Shown here one piece after another: positions 46,509 through 58,232 of a stretch of DNA of 64,000 nucleotides; the first letter of the stretch is position 1; each line of letters begins with the position of its first letter. A program made the position numbers and the translations under genes. Under the pieces are notes generated by a model that saw only the letters and a program-made list of their open reading frames with translations, did no database searches and was not told the origin of the DNA. The stretch is from NCBI GenBank assembly GCA_963576565.1, contig OY755039.1:83918674-83982673 (forward strand), given 5' to 3'. The stretch comes from Aspidapion aeneum (taxonomy: Eukaryota > Arthropoda > Insecta > Coleoptera > Brentidae).

Positions 46509-49014
46509 CTCTTGTGCTAGTTTCTCTGGTATTTTGGTAGATGGCGTTTCTTGCGGAAGCTTTCTCACTAGAGTCGTAGGATGAAAGACAAAACGGTCTA
46601 GTTAACTTTGCAAGGGTGTCACATTGACCAAGCAATGTTCTGAGGAGCCCCATAAGGATGAAACAGTTAACTGTCAACACTTGTTAGGTATTCAGTGGAC
46701 CCCGGTGTGGATAAGCTTTTTAGCTACCCACAAAATATAAAAGAAACATAATCTTCTTCTTACCCGATAATCCACAAAAACTTTGATTTTTAAACTGACG
46801 AGTACTAAAATTTACGTTTGTTAGCTCTTCCTATTTTTTTGAATATGCTCTTCAAAGCACCCTCGGTCAGAGCTTCTGCTAACTACCACCATTAAAAAGA
46901 AAGAAAGAACCGCAAACGTTCAAGCCTATTAACATCCTCGGTTGGTGCTTTTGCTAACTACCATATTCATATGGTGTTAAGTATGATCTAGATATTTTTC
47001 TGATGACTATATAAACTAAAAAAAACAACATCATAATAACCAATTATCTTCTTGATACAAAATGTAATTTTTTATTTATATCTTTACCCACGCACTGTAA
47101 ATTTTCTAATGGAATTGAATTTTAATTTTATTACTCCAAAATATTGCGCGCAAATGCAAGTAAAACTAAGAATAATATGAATCTCGAAAACAAGCGAGAA
47201 TCAGATTGCACACTATACAACTCCGGTAGACCAACTCTAATAGGTTCCACACTTTCTGGATATTTAGAAACAGGCAGGCACAGAAAATAATATAAAAGAC
47301 CTAGGTCAAATAAGGCCCACTTAACTTTTGACATCTGGAATTATACAAGTAGATTTTAATTTGGGATTAATTTAGTTGTAATTTTATTCACTACATTTCG
47401 CACTTTGTTCCAAATTTTTTGTTTAAGTATAATACTAGACTAAAAAAGTATGATGGGCCTTATTAGGAATGCTGGTTCCTAATAAAGCCCATGCAGGGCC
47501 CGCATCTAATACTTTGTTCCTTTTCTGTTTAAAAGTAACTTTTTCGGTAAATTAAATATCTAAACAATTTTCAAACCGTTTAGTATTTAAAAACTTTTAT
47601 TATGATTATTGCAAAAAAAATAAAAACAAAAAATAACATAGGAGTAAGGGATGAAAATGGGGTACGGCGTAAAACGGGGTACCGTAGTTTTGGTAAACTG
47701 CGCAAAAACAAAATCTCTCAGATATTTTATACCCATGACTGCTGTTTGTTGTAAAAAAGGCTCTTGTGCTAGTTTCTCTGGTATTTTGGTAGATGGCGTT
47801 TCTTGCGGAAGCTTTTTCACTAGAGTCGTAGGATGAAAGACAAAACGGTCTAGTTAACTTTGCAAGGGTGTCACATTGACCAAGCAATGTTCTGAGGAGC
47901 CCCATAAGGATGAAACAGTTAACTGTCAACACTTGTTAGGTATTCAGTGGACCCCGGTGTGGATAAGCTTTTTAGCTACCCACAAAATATAAGAGAAACA
48001 TAATCTTCTTCTTACCCGATAATCCACAAAAACTTTGATTTTTAAACTGACGAGTACTAAAATTTACGTTTGTTAGCTCTTCCTATTTTTTTGAATATGC
48101 TCTTCAAAGCACCCTCGGTCAGAGCTTCTGCTAACTACCACCATTAAAAAGAAAGAAAGAACCGCAAACGTTCAAGCCTATTAACATCCTCGGTTGGTGC
48201 TTTTGCTAACTACCATATTCATATGGTGTTAAGTATGATCTAGATATTTTTCTGATGACTATATAAACTAAAAAAAACCACATCATAATAACCAATTATC
48301 TTCTTGATACAAAATGTAATTTTTTATTTATATCTTTACCCACGCACTGTAAATTTTCTAATGGAATTGAATTTTAATTTTATTACTCCAAAATATTGCG
48401 CGCAAATGCAAGTAAAACTAAGAATAATATGAATCTCGAAAACAAGCGAGAATCAGATTGCACACTATACAACTCCGGTAGACCAACTCTAATAGGTTCC
48501 ACACTTTCTGGATATTTAGAAACAGGCAGGCACGGAAAATAATATAAAAGACCTAGGTCAAATAAGGCCTACTTAACTTTTGACATCTGGAATTATACAA
48601 GTAGATTTTAATTTGGGATTAATTTAGTTGTAATTTTATTCACTACATTTCGCACTTTGTTCCAAATTTTTTGTTTAAGTATAATAATAGACTAAAAAAG
48701 TATGATGGGCCTTATTAATTAGGAATGCTGGTTCCTAATAAAGCCCATGCAGGGCCCGCATCTAATACTTTGTTCCTTTTCTGTTTAAAAGTAACTTTTT
48801 CGGTAAATTAAATATCTAAACAATTTTCAAACCGTTTAGTATTTAAAAACTTTTATTATGATTATTGCAAAAAAAATAAAAACAAAAAATAACATAGGAG
48901 TAAGGGATGAAAATGGGGTACGGCGTAAAACGGGGTACCGTAGTTTTGGTAAACTGCGCAAAAATAAAATCTCTCAGATATTTTATACCCATGACTGCTG
49001 TTTGTTGTAAAAAA
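46509..49014. repeat. Recent 1252-bp tandem duplication
   Basis: Copy 1 46509-47760, copy 2 47761 to about 49014. Both begin CTCTTGTGCTAGTTTCTCTG and end GACTGCTGTTTGTTGTAAAA with an offset of 1252 bp. By eye about 8 base changes and one TTAA-like insertion distinguish them, under 1 percent. The repeat encodes minus-strand open frames of 60-108 codons (MLTVNCFILMGLLRTLL...) that I do not recognise. Their frame at the junction differs between copies, so they are probably not genes. Each copy contains a hairpin (GGCCTTATTAGGAA and TTCCTAATAAAGCC). Confidence 0.95.
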
Positions 49015-49314
49015 GGCAAAAAAACGCATTTTGTGACGGTAAGCACATTTTTTACAAACTATTCAAAATTTTGTTTACATTACATTGGTTGTCTTTGCAA
49101 AAAATTGGCGTGAAGTTCCACAGCGATGACTAGGTCGCTGTAATTTTTTTATAAATTTTGTAAATACTAATTTTAATTTTAAATATATTTTTTATTACAA
49201 CTTTTTATTTTGTAAATAAATATTTAAATCTTGTTTAGTATTTTAATTAATAAAACTTGTCTTCCAAAAATATTGATTCTAAATTACACAACCCCGTCCG
49301 TTTGCCATATATAG

Positions 49315-49690
49315 TGGGCAAAAAAAAACGGACAATTTTTTTTCAATATAACTTTTGAACTATTCAATCGATTTGAATGGGACGAACTGCACTTGACAGA
49401 GAATTAATCAGAGTTTTGAGGAAATATATCTTTTTGTTCGTCATCTCAATATCCAAGATGGCGGACGAAATTGTACCCTTCAAAGATGCTCGTTTATCCT
49501 TGTGTTGCGAACATGTCTAAATTATTTTTTTAAATGAGGGAAAAAGCTATATTCTTGTCACGTACAACAAGGTATGAGCGAGCAAAATCGGTTTAGCGGT
49601 TCTCCAATAAAATATTTTTGTTTCAACCATTGTTTTGCATATTATACGTTTGACTTGCCAGCATTAACGTATTAACCGGAGGAGACCAGG
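49315..49690 (+). mobile_element. Hairpin-family fragment (5' end type)
   Basis: Matches the left end of the long inverted-repeat element at 60510: GTGGGCAAAAAAAAACGGAC, TTTTGAACTATTCAATCGAT, GAATTAATCAGAG, CAAGATGGCGGAC, GATGCTCGTTTAT, AAAATCGGTTTAGCGGTTCT. It stops matching near 49690. The far arm is absent here, so it is a truncated copy. Confidence 0.8.
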
Positions 49691-50440
49691 AACCGCAGCA
49701 AAAATTCATTCATCGAAACAATTCGATTTGAACCCTAGATGCTTCAATAAGTTGGAAAAGAATAGAAATATTTTTTGGAAAGACGATGGCAACGCTGTGC
49801 GACACACAGCAGACGTATGTTTATTCTTTATGGTCGATCGATTTACCAGTGACGGCGGCAAAATATTTATTTATTAAAAGTAAATACCTAACTTATTAAA
49901 ACAAGCAATTTAATTTAGTTTACAGCTGAATAGATACCCATTGATAATAAAAATTTACATTAATAGCATTGTTGAGATTATGTTCTCAAATACAGAAGTC
50001 GAACATTAAAAATAGGAGTCAGGCTCTAATAAAAACTTGAGAGCCCACTTGATTTTCGAACCGGGGCACTCACCGAGAATTGTGAAGTCGTCTCCAGCAG
50101 CCGAAAACGGTATTAAAGGTTCCCTTTTTCCTAGCGACAATAAGATCACCCCCATTATTACAGTTGTAAAGCTAGATACTATGTGTAGTGCCTACTTTTT
50201 TTTTATATAAAAAAGTAAATATAATTTTAGTTCCTTTTTTTTGAAAAATTGGTAGTAAAATTGTAAAAAAGTAACAGAGCTCTATTTAGATAAGGATATT
50301 TTGGACTTTTTTTGAAAAACCTTTGATTTATTGCTTTGATGGGGAGACAATTTGCTTACTTTGGGGATTTATTCATTCAAAAACATTTTCTTCAAACAGA
50401 AAACTCTTCGAAAAACTAGCTCATTTTGGGAGGTCGCAAT
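49691..50440. other. No recognisable gene
   Basis: Spacer. On the minus strand, GGTTCGAAAATC near 50057-50068 resembles a pol III B box, but I found no convincing A box. No gene. Confidence 0.35.
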
Positions 50441-50449
50441 CTAATGCTA

Positions 50450-51290
50450 ACTGGTTAACCTAACCACACTGAAATCAATTGATCGCAATCCATTTCAAGA
50501 AATTAAAAATGTTTTCAAAAAAGAGATCATTTGAACATAATATCGATCACAATGTTTCCGAAAAAAATGCCAATCAATCACACTGCTTTTAAACAAAATT
50601 CAAAAAAGATATTTTTAAACAAAACAATTTGACAAAAATTCATATGAATTTAAGCAATTTTTGAACAAAAAGTTTTTTATTAGATTCTCAAACAAAATGT
50701 TTTCAAAAAAAATGCAACTCGAACAAAATGTCATTTAAAAAAGATGTTTCAAACAAAATGGTTTTGGTCAGATTATCATTTTAACAAAATGTTTTAAAAA
50801 CACAGTTGAACATGTTTTTGAACAGATTCTCAAATAAAAATGTTGAACAAAATGTCATTGAACAAAATGTTTTAAAAAAGATATTTTCATAAAAAATGTA
50901 CCATCAGATCGTCATTTTAACAAAATATTTTCGAAACTAAAAAATTTGAACATTATATTATTTAAACTCAACCCACTGCTTTCAAAGATATTTTTTAACA
51001 AAATGTTTTTTATCAGATTGACATTCAAACAAAATTTTTGAATAAAAAGTCATTCGAAAATAATATGTTTTAAAAAAAATGTTTTCGAAAGAAAACCCCA
51101 TTCGACAAAATGTCATTCGAAAAACTAATTTTTCAACAAACCAAAAGTTTTTTTATCAGGTGGATGTTTGAACAAAATGTTTTTGAAAAAGATGTTTTAA
51201 AACAAACTGTTTACAACCAAAACGCCATTTAAAAGTAATTTTAACAGAATATTTTTGCAATGCAATTTGAACAAAATATCATTTTCGTGT
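50450..51290. repeat. Degenerate AACAAAATGTTTT tract
   Basis: More than 30 diverged repeats of words like GAACAAAATGTCATT, AAAATGTTTTAAAAAAG and TTTTATCAGATTCTCA in irregular order over 840 bp. The higher-order order (AACAAAATG, then TCATT, then a CAGATT word) recurs several times. It looks like an old, strongly diverged minisatellite or an array from a low-complexity element. No coding is possible. Confidence 0.75.
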
Positions 51291-52336
51291 AAAAAATTAA
51301 TTTTATTTGCCAGTTTTATTTTTTGACACATCATTTAATGCTGATACTATTTTGAAAAGTAACTTTTTTTGTTTAACATTTAAAATGAGTTAAATAAAAA
51401 AACATATATTTATATCGTCTCGCTTATAGTTAAAAATAAGGAACAAAAAATATTTTATAAATGATGTAAAAAATAGGGTTATTTAGATACCAGGGCCGAA
51501 ATTTACTTTTCGTTTTTAAATAAATTGCAATCAATTTTTGGACTATAACAAACATCCTTAAAAATGGATTTTATTTAACAATGAAAAAAGTAATAAGTAG
51601 GTAACTATAGTTTATTGTTTTTAAACTTTTTGAATAAAAATTTTATAGGGTTAAAAACAAATCTGCATGTAGAGACCTCGTCTTTACACTTTTTCGATGT
51701 TTGATTAGGACGCTTTTAGCTTGGTGTATTTTATTTTAGGTTAGACAACTTTAAAAATTCAGAGTAGGTAAAAAGGACCAACCCAACCTAAAAAAATTGC
51801 CTCGATCCAAATCTAAAAAAACTGTTTACACAAAAAAACGGTTAAATAAAAAAGGTATACGTAAAAAAATTACTTTCCATATTAATAAGATACCTTTTTT
51901 ACCTTATCTGTTATCAAGGCTCGTAGTTCAGTTAAAAGTGCCAAACCCCAAAACTTGGGACACCCTGTACATTTTTAACTAAAATTATATTTAAACACTT
52001 TTAACAAATAAATAATTATTTATATAATAGCCTAATATTTTTTTTTCTGATTTTATATTGATTTCTACGGCACTGGTCTTTGTTTTGTTTTGAAGGTCAA
52101 ACAAGTTATTTAACTTACTTGTAAAACGAAACTTCTGGATTAAGATGGTCGAGATTTTAGCACAAAATACACTTCCACACCATTTTAAAGTCTTTTAAGA
52201 TTAATTTTGAGTCCAGATCGAAAATATATTTTAAGAAAAAACACGAAAACAATTCCGAACCGTAAAGAGACAGGTCAGAAACGCCGCTTGACCTTTTACA
52301 AAATACGAATGGGTCCAAAGGGACTACCTTCTAATC
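51291..52336. other. AT-rich spacer with one lone transposon end
   Basis: At 51950-51971 the end-like word CTTGGGACACCCTGTACA occurs (complement TGTACAGGGTGTCCCAAG), the typical right end of a TA-type element, but no matching left end was found nearby. No gene. Confidence 0.45.
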
Positions 52337-52640
52337 AAGAATAGTTTTGTCTCTTTTTCTCGCATCGGTTTAACAAAAGAGGAACAAAATAAGATACTTT
52401 ACGCGGGCCTAAACCATTGCAGCCTGTTTCTAATTCCTTTGTTTTAGTGAGGGACTGTAATCAAGAATAGTTTTGTTTTTTTCTCTCGCACTGGTTTAAT
52501 AAAGGAAAACGAAGGAGTAGCAAAATAAATGCTGGAAGCACAAGTTAAAGTGATCACCGCTCGTTATATATCCATATTTGGTGGTGTATAATTAATCTGG
52601 TAAGGGTTTGTAAGAAGAACAGTTTCGTCTTTTTTCCTTG
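52337..52640. repeat. Three imperfect direct repeats
   Basis: The block AATCAAGAATAGTTTTGT, CTCGCAT.GGTTTAA.AAA occurs at about 52337, 52459 and (weaker) 52610. The spacing is about 120 and 150 bp. No coding. Confidence 0.7.
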
Positions 52641-52779
52641 CATTGGTTTAAAAAAGAAATAAAAGTAAATGAAAGATCGGATAATTTTGGTGATTCTTAA
52701 AGAGAAAGGAAATAGAGTTTCTATGGACCAAACAAAAATAGTCGATGAGTTCTTTACTGCAGAAGTACGTTTTTTAAAA

Positions 52780-53760
52780 CAAATTGTTTATCTAGACGGC
52801 CGATTTTTTTGTTTATTTCCCAGTCTCCTCTCATCAGTCATGTCTGCATTTATTTCCTAATAAATTCATTACTACTGAACCAATAAATGGAATAAAAACA
52901 TCCTGGTGAAAATTGATTGTTTTTCAAAGACCATGATCAAAGTTTATCGCCATACTTAAATTTAAGATGGCGGACAGAATCATACTTGATTATTAAAAAT
53001 GGCGTGTTTATTCTTATTTTCCAAAAACGTTTTAGATTTTTTTTAATTTGTAGAAAAACACTACTTTTCCCTCATACAACGATGCACAAATTAGTAAAAT
53101 CGGTGTGGTGGTTCTCAAAATATCTATTTTTGTTTCAATCATTGTTTTACAGATTCTACGATTGCAATGCCAATCCTGTCTACATTTATTTTCTTTTAAA
53201 TTCAATAATACTTAACCGATTTTAGTGAAATAAAAAAGTCGTGGTGAGAATTGATTGCTCTTCAAAGCTGGTGATCGAAATTTTCCGTCATTTTAGAATT
53301 TAAGATGTCTGACAGAATCGTATTTGATTCTTCAAACTGGCGTGTTCGGTTCGGTTCGGTTCGGTTCGGTTTTAGTTCTTCTAATTTTATTAACTTTTCT
53401 CCCGCATAAAGAGGTACAAATCAATAAAATCGGTGTAGTGGTTCACACAAAATCTGATTTTGTTTTAACCATTGTTATACAAGTTATACGATTGCATTGC
53501 CAAGCCTGTCTGCATTCATTTCTTTTTAACTTCATTATTACTAAACCGATTTTAGTGAAATGAAAAACATTATGGTGTAAACTTTAAAGATCAATTAGTT
53601 TGCACTATGATGTTTTTTATTTTACTAAAATCGGCGCAGTAATAATGAATTTATAAAGAATTGAATGCAGACAGGATTGGCAATGCAATGGAATAATTTG
53701 TAAAACAATGATCAAAACAAAATCAGATTTTGTGAGAACAACTTAACCGATTTATTACTT
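52780..53760. mobile_element. Hairpin-family copy, truncated
   Basis: Same repeat units as the element at 60510-62335: CTGCATTTATTTCC, CATCCTGGTGA.AATTGATTG, TTAAGATGGCGGAC, ATGGCGTGTTTATTC, GTGTGGTGGTTCTCAAAATA, then inverted units from about 53580 (AAAATCGGCGCAGTAATAAT, GCAGACAGGATTGGCAATGC). It is cut on the right by the hAT element at 53773. A GGTTC microsatellite (53344-53372) has grown inside it. Confidence 0.82.
53344..53372 (+). repeat. GGTTC microsatellite
   Basis: About five tandem units of TTCGG inside the hairpin-family copy. Confidence 0.9.
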
Positions 53761-53772
53761 TATATATTTTAG

Positions 53773-54693
53773 CAGTGGTGTAGCGTAGGGGGGGGGTTTG
53801 TTGATAAACTGTATGGTTTTTGAAATATGAATTTTCAAAGTTTGGTCATTTTGGTCTTATGAGATTCCCTAACCTAAATTTCGCTAAATGACGTTTTTCC
53901 GGATCGTAACTCAGGGTGTCGTTTTTTCGTATCTCTATGGTCCCACAATACTGCAACTCGGTGTTTTTGTTAATAAACTGTATAGTTTTTGAAATATGAA
54001 TTTTCAAAGTTTGGTCATTTTGGCCTTATGGGATTCCCTACCCTAAATTTCGCTAAATCACGTTTTTCCGAATCTTAACTCAGGGTGTCGTTTTTTCGTA
54101 TCTCTATAGTCCCACAATACTGCAACTCGGTGCTTTTGTTGATAAACTGTATAGTTTTTGAAATATGAATTTTCAAAGTTTGGTCATTTTGGCCTTATGG
54201 GATTCCCTACCCTAAATTTCGCTAAATCACGTTTTTCCGAATCTTAACTCAGGGTGTCGTTTTTTCGTATCTCTATAGTCCCACAATACTGCAACTCGGT
54301 GCTTTTGTTGATAAACTATATAGTTTTTGAAATATGAATTTTCAAAGTTTGGTCATTTTGGTCTTATGGGATTCCCTATCATAAATTTCGCTAAATAACG
54401 TTTTTCCAATTCTTAACTCAGGGTGTCGTTTTTTCGTATCTTTGCAGTGGCGTAGCGCGAGAGGAGCGCGGGGGGTTTGTCGTTCCCCCCCGTCCCGAGG
54501 GTACTGGCGCCCCATGGGTGCCCGAAGCGCCCTAAGCTTTATTAAGTAGCAGGGCCGCAACGGCAAATTGAGGGGGCGGCAAAGGAAACTAAAGACATGA
54601 TGACTGCTTTTTTTTTTGGTCGCAAGATTTTTGATGGGCGCCCTGTTTAGCTGTCGGGCCCCCACCCCCGCCCCTTCAAACGCTACGCCGCTG
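53773..54693 (+). mobile_element. hAT-type element containing a 169-bp satellite
   Basis: Starts CAGTGGTGTAGCGTAGGGGG, ends AACGCTACGCCGCTG. Flanks TATTTTAG (53765-53772) and CATTTTAG (54694-54701) agree at 7 of 8 positions. Inside, four copies of a 169-bp unit precede a second start-like word CAGTGGCGTAGCGCGAGAG at 54445, followed by a GC-rich region (54480-54670). There is no transposase. The inner start suggests two overlapping element copies or one element with a repeated body. Confidence 0.85.
53800..54443 (+). repeat. 169-bp tandem satellite, about four copies
   Basis: ATAAACTGTAT anchors fall at 53804, 53973, 54142 and 54311, an exact 169-bp period. Units contain TTTGAAATATGAATTTTCAA, TTTCGCTAAAT.ACGTTTTTC and CAGGGTGTCGTTTTTTCGTA. 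Copies 2 and 3 are almost identical; copies 1 and 4 are more diverged. Confidence 0.97.
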
Positions 54694-54701
54694 CATTTTA
54701 G

Positions 54702-55215
54702 GTATGTATAGCATAATGCTTACTTGCTGCTCGGAAACTGAGATTCCCACATTTAATGAAATTTATTGCGCTTACCAATTATCGCCGGCTCTACCACAGC
54801 TCATTTTTTAGTCAGCATTTTAAAACAAAAGGAAACAATAATCAAAAACAGTTAGGCCTGGGCCTTATTAGTAAGCAACCAAAAGGGTCTTGTTAGGCTG
54901 CACCAAAAAAAGTCGCATTTGTACAGATAAAACTCAATAAAACCAGATAATTTTAAAAGATATATTAACTCTAATTGGACTACTAAAAACAATAAACATG
55001 AAAAAATGTTTTTACCAACATTTAACCATAATATCAAAATATTGTCGTTTTGAGCCTTATTTGACTCAGGTGTCTTAAAATATCTATGAGCAATAGAATA
55101 TTTTCCAGGTTATCGCTTTTGGTGACTTTTTGATAAGATAAAAATTTTTCACTTTCTCTAATTAATAAACGATTTTAAAGGATATCTTTATTAGTTTTAT
55201 TCTTTAAATAAAGTA
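54702..55215. other. No recognisable gene
   Basis: AT-rich spacer. GGGCCTTATTAGTAAGCAACC near 54860 echoes a word of the 46.5-kb duplication. Nothing else noticed. Confidence 0.4.
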
Positions 55216-55660
55216 AATAAATATTATCTTTTTTTTAAATCCTCCACCTTTATTGCGTTAACCTCTATTAGCTTTCCCTCATGAAGTGCATTATCTGTTT
55301 TAAAAATCCTCCACCTCTATTGCGTTAACCTCTATTAGCTTTCCCTCATGAAGTGCATAGTGTTTTGTGAGCACCAAGTAGAAGTAATTAAAAAGATCTT
55401 TTAGGAATCTTTGCTCGTATCCTAAGCCAAGCAGCAAGAAATATATTGCTAGGGATGCCATATGGGTTTCTTCCAGTTGTCTATACTTGCTTTTGTAATC
55501 CACTGTTTTATTTTTCGCGCTTAAGGTATTAGTAGTAGTTTGGGCAGATCTTAGGTCTGGAATCAAAACCAGAGTATGCCCTTCTGGCTATGCCGCAAGT
55601 CTGAATTCCTTTACCAATTTTATGCACTTCCACTCGATATTCACATTCATCAATAGGTGT
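55216..55660 (-). pseudogene. Possible degraded coding sequence, unknown family
   Basis: Minus-strand frame from about 55650 to 55300 is open except for one TAG near 55590. The translation (KYRQLEETHMASLAIYFLLL, GYEQRFLKDLFNYFYLVLTK, YALHEGKLIEVNAIEVEDF) has balanced composition unlike random AT-rich frames. I do not recognise the family. Downstream, 55236-55304 repeats the last 60 bp (TTATTGCGTTAACCTCTATT, TTCCCTCATGAAGTGCA) as a direct duplication. It could be a transposon remnant or the last exon of a decayed gene. Confidence 0.4.
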
Positions 55661-55669
55661 TTTAGTTCT

Positions 55670-56770
55670 CTTTGCAAAGTTCTGTATGTTGGCTTATTTG
55701 TAAATATGGAGCACTTCTTCGATCACGTTCGGTATCCCACGTTATTGTTATTTGTTTAATATGTAAATAGGGCTTAAGTTATGCCAAGGTTTGACTTAAT
55801 TATTATTTTTCTTGCCCACAGGCTAAGCAGAAAGGTTTCTTCTCATCTCCTACGTGTGTATATGGTCTCCTAGTCGATTAGGTTCTGTGAGATTTGTTAT
55901 CAACAGTCCAACATTTTTTTTGTGTTCATCCCAGCGAACATTAAAGTTTGGTCGCGTTAGATCCCTTTACGAATTGTATTGTGTGTCTGCTCTGAACTTG
56001 TTTCTTACCCAGAAGTGGATTCGGGTCTTTTTTAATCGGTCCCTGCATTAAGACGCGCCAGCTCATACGCCTTGTCGTTCTCTGGCACCCCTGTATTACT
56101 GAAACAAAAACCAGCGTTACCAGTTTGTGATTGCTAAGTGTGTGTTTGGGGCACTATGGGGTGTTTCAGTTTTCTTTACAAAGTCCAGTATGTTATCCTA
56201 TGAGAATGTGGAGCACTTTTTCGATCAGGTTCAAGGGCCCACGTTACTGGTAGTAGTTTCTCTGCCCATAGGTTGAGCGGATAGGTTATTCCCGAATCTC
56301 AGACGTCTCATGGTCCCTCAGCCGGTCAAGTCCTGTGAGATTCCCTATCAGCAGTCCAACATCTTTTTTGTATTCATTCTAGTATAGATCTAAGTCTGGT
56401 TAGATCCGTCTATAAATTGTATTGTATTTTCTCTTGTATTGAACTGCTCTCAACTTGTATTTTGTATTTTCTATCTACTCTGTACTTGTATGTTGCCCAG
56501 AAGCTTCGGGCTTACAATAATCGGTATCAAGCTAATTCGTCTCTTGTATTGTGTGGCTTCCCTGAAATTGTTTCTTGTATTGAACTGCTATAAACTTGTA
56601 TTTTGTATTGTGTCTGCTCTGAACTTGTCTCTTACCCAGAAGTGGCCTCGAGTCTTTTTTAATCGGTCCCTGCATTAAGACCGGTCAGTTCATACGCCTT
56701 GTCGTGCTTTGGCACCCCTCTATTACTGAAACTTAAAGCAGCGTTACCTGTTTGTGATTGCTAAAAGTGT
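55670..56770. repeat. Diverged direct duplication, about 0.5-0.6 kb units
   Basis: Copy 1 about 55670-56140, copy 2 about 56178-56770. Shared words: GGAGCACTT.TTCGATCA, CCACGTTA.TG, AGTCCAACAT.TTTTTTGT, TTACCCAGAAGTGG, TTTTTTAATCGGTCCCTGCA, TCATACGCCTTGTCGT, GTTTGTGATTGCTAA. Copy 2 has extra internal repeats of TTGTATTGAACTGCT and GAACTTGT, so it is longer. About 80 percent similar by eye. Its class is unknown and it has no stable frame. Confidence 0.85.
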
Positions 56771-57562
56771 CTAGCAAATTTTCTCACCACGCATTTAGCA
56801 ATCCTAAAATTTGTCAAAACCGAGCAACATCATTTGTCGAGAACACTGTTTTCTCAAGTATTCGGGAGACTAAACAACAGGTTGGGTGGCGAAACATCAA
56901 AGAATTTTGTCGCGTATTGCAACGTTTTCTTTTTTAATTTGTACGAGGCTTCATGTGTGCTTAGTGCTTTACCTCTTCTAGTTGTTTACCATAAAACTCT
57001 GAATAAAAAATTGTTGTTCTTGGCAACATTATCTGAGCCTTTACCGTAGAAGAAACTGACTAACATTTACATAGGGAAATTTCTATTTAACTATTATGCG
57101 CTCCAGACCAGGGCCACAAATTTCAATCCCATGAAATTAAAGTGAATTAATTGCGACGATTCCGTGGCCGAAAGATAGCAACAAGACCCGCGAGAGGAAC
57201 GGCGTTGCTAAATGGCGGTTGCAGTACATAGTGCAGTGTTATCGGAACTCCCGTTGTATTTTATGTAGTAGCAGGACTGCTAATTTACGGGGTAATTTGT
57301 TAACCGGAATCTTTTTCTTTAAATTCATCGCCGACAATTATTCTCAATTTTGCCGTTTTATTACTACTGGTTTTTAGCGTATCCTGACTTAAGTAATTAC
57401 AGGCCTTACTAAAAGCAGCAGTTCGACATCCACCAAGTCCCTTTGATTAATATCAAGAATTCAGACACCGTTATAGTTGTCAGTACAATGTCACCGTGCA
57501 TGTACAGCCAATTTCAAAAAAATATAATACGACAGGAATTTTTGTTTCTATTTTTATATATA
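56771..57562. other. No recognisable gene
   Basis: Mixed sequence with a slightly GC-richer patch (57165-57260) and no identifiable motif. Open frames to 71 codons are not convincing. Confidence 0.4.
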
Positions 57563-58227
57563 CAGGGTGTTTCAACTAAGAGGTAACAGAGGTGTTTTTG
57601 GGTATTTTTCGTGCGAATTTGGAGAAACGCTCGGACACGTCGATTTTGTTTGCAAGGGGGACACCTTTTGGCTATCTTGAAATTTTTGTAGCACGAACCC
57701 CCTGCGAGGGGTATACTTTACCCCTATATTTTGAATAGGGAAAGTGGGTCTAGATATACCTTGTTTTGAAGCTATCTTAAATATTTTTACAACCCTGTAA
57801 AAATTTCAAAAATCCATCAATTAGTTTTTAAGATATTTGCTTTGAAATTTTAAAATTTAACATGTAATGATAAAATAAAAATCAAATCCGAAAAATAATA
57901 AAATTCTAATTAAACTTTTATTTTATCAGTCCATGTTATATTTGAAAGTTTAAAGGCAATTATCTCAAAAACTAATGGATAGATTTTTAAAATTTTTACA
58001 TAGTTGTAAGGACATTCAAAAGGGCTTCAAAACAGGGTATCACTAGACCCACTTTCCCTATTTAAAATATAGGGGTAAAGTATACTCCTCGAAGAGGGTT
58101 CGTGCTACAAAGATTTCAAGATAGCCAAAAAGTGTCCTCCTTGCAAACAAAATCGACGTGTCCGAGCGTTTCTCCAAATTCGCACGAAAAATACCCAAAA
58201 ACACCTCTGTTACCTTTTAGTTGAAAC

Positions 58228-58232
<5 letters not shown>
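57563..58232. mobile_element. TA-flanked long inverted-repeat element
   Basis: Starts CAGGGTGTTTCAACTAAGAG and ends with its near complement (TTGAAACACCCT). The inverted repeats run about 230 bp on each side (AAACGCTCGGACACGTCGAT, GTAGCACGAACCC, GGGTAAAGTATACTCC, CCCTATTTAAAATATAGGGG and complements), so most of the element folds back. It is followed directly by a TA microsatellite. No coding. Confidence 0.9.

Noticed and set aside
46420..49113. Open frames of 60-108 codons in the tandem duplication
   Set aside because: The two copies give different chimeric frames at the junction, with no family resemblance, so they are not supported as genes.
50050..50110. A tRNA gene or SINE on the minus strand
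   Set aside because: Only a B-box-like word is present; A box and stems are missing.
51950..51971. A complete TA-type element ending at CACCCTGTACA
   Set aside because: No matching left end was found upstream within the window.
54342..54665. A 107-codon minus-strand frame
   Set aside because: It spans the satellite edge and the GC-rich part of the hAT element; no transposase motif.
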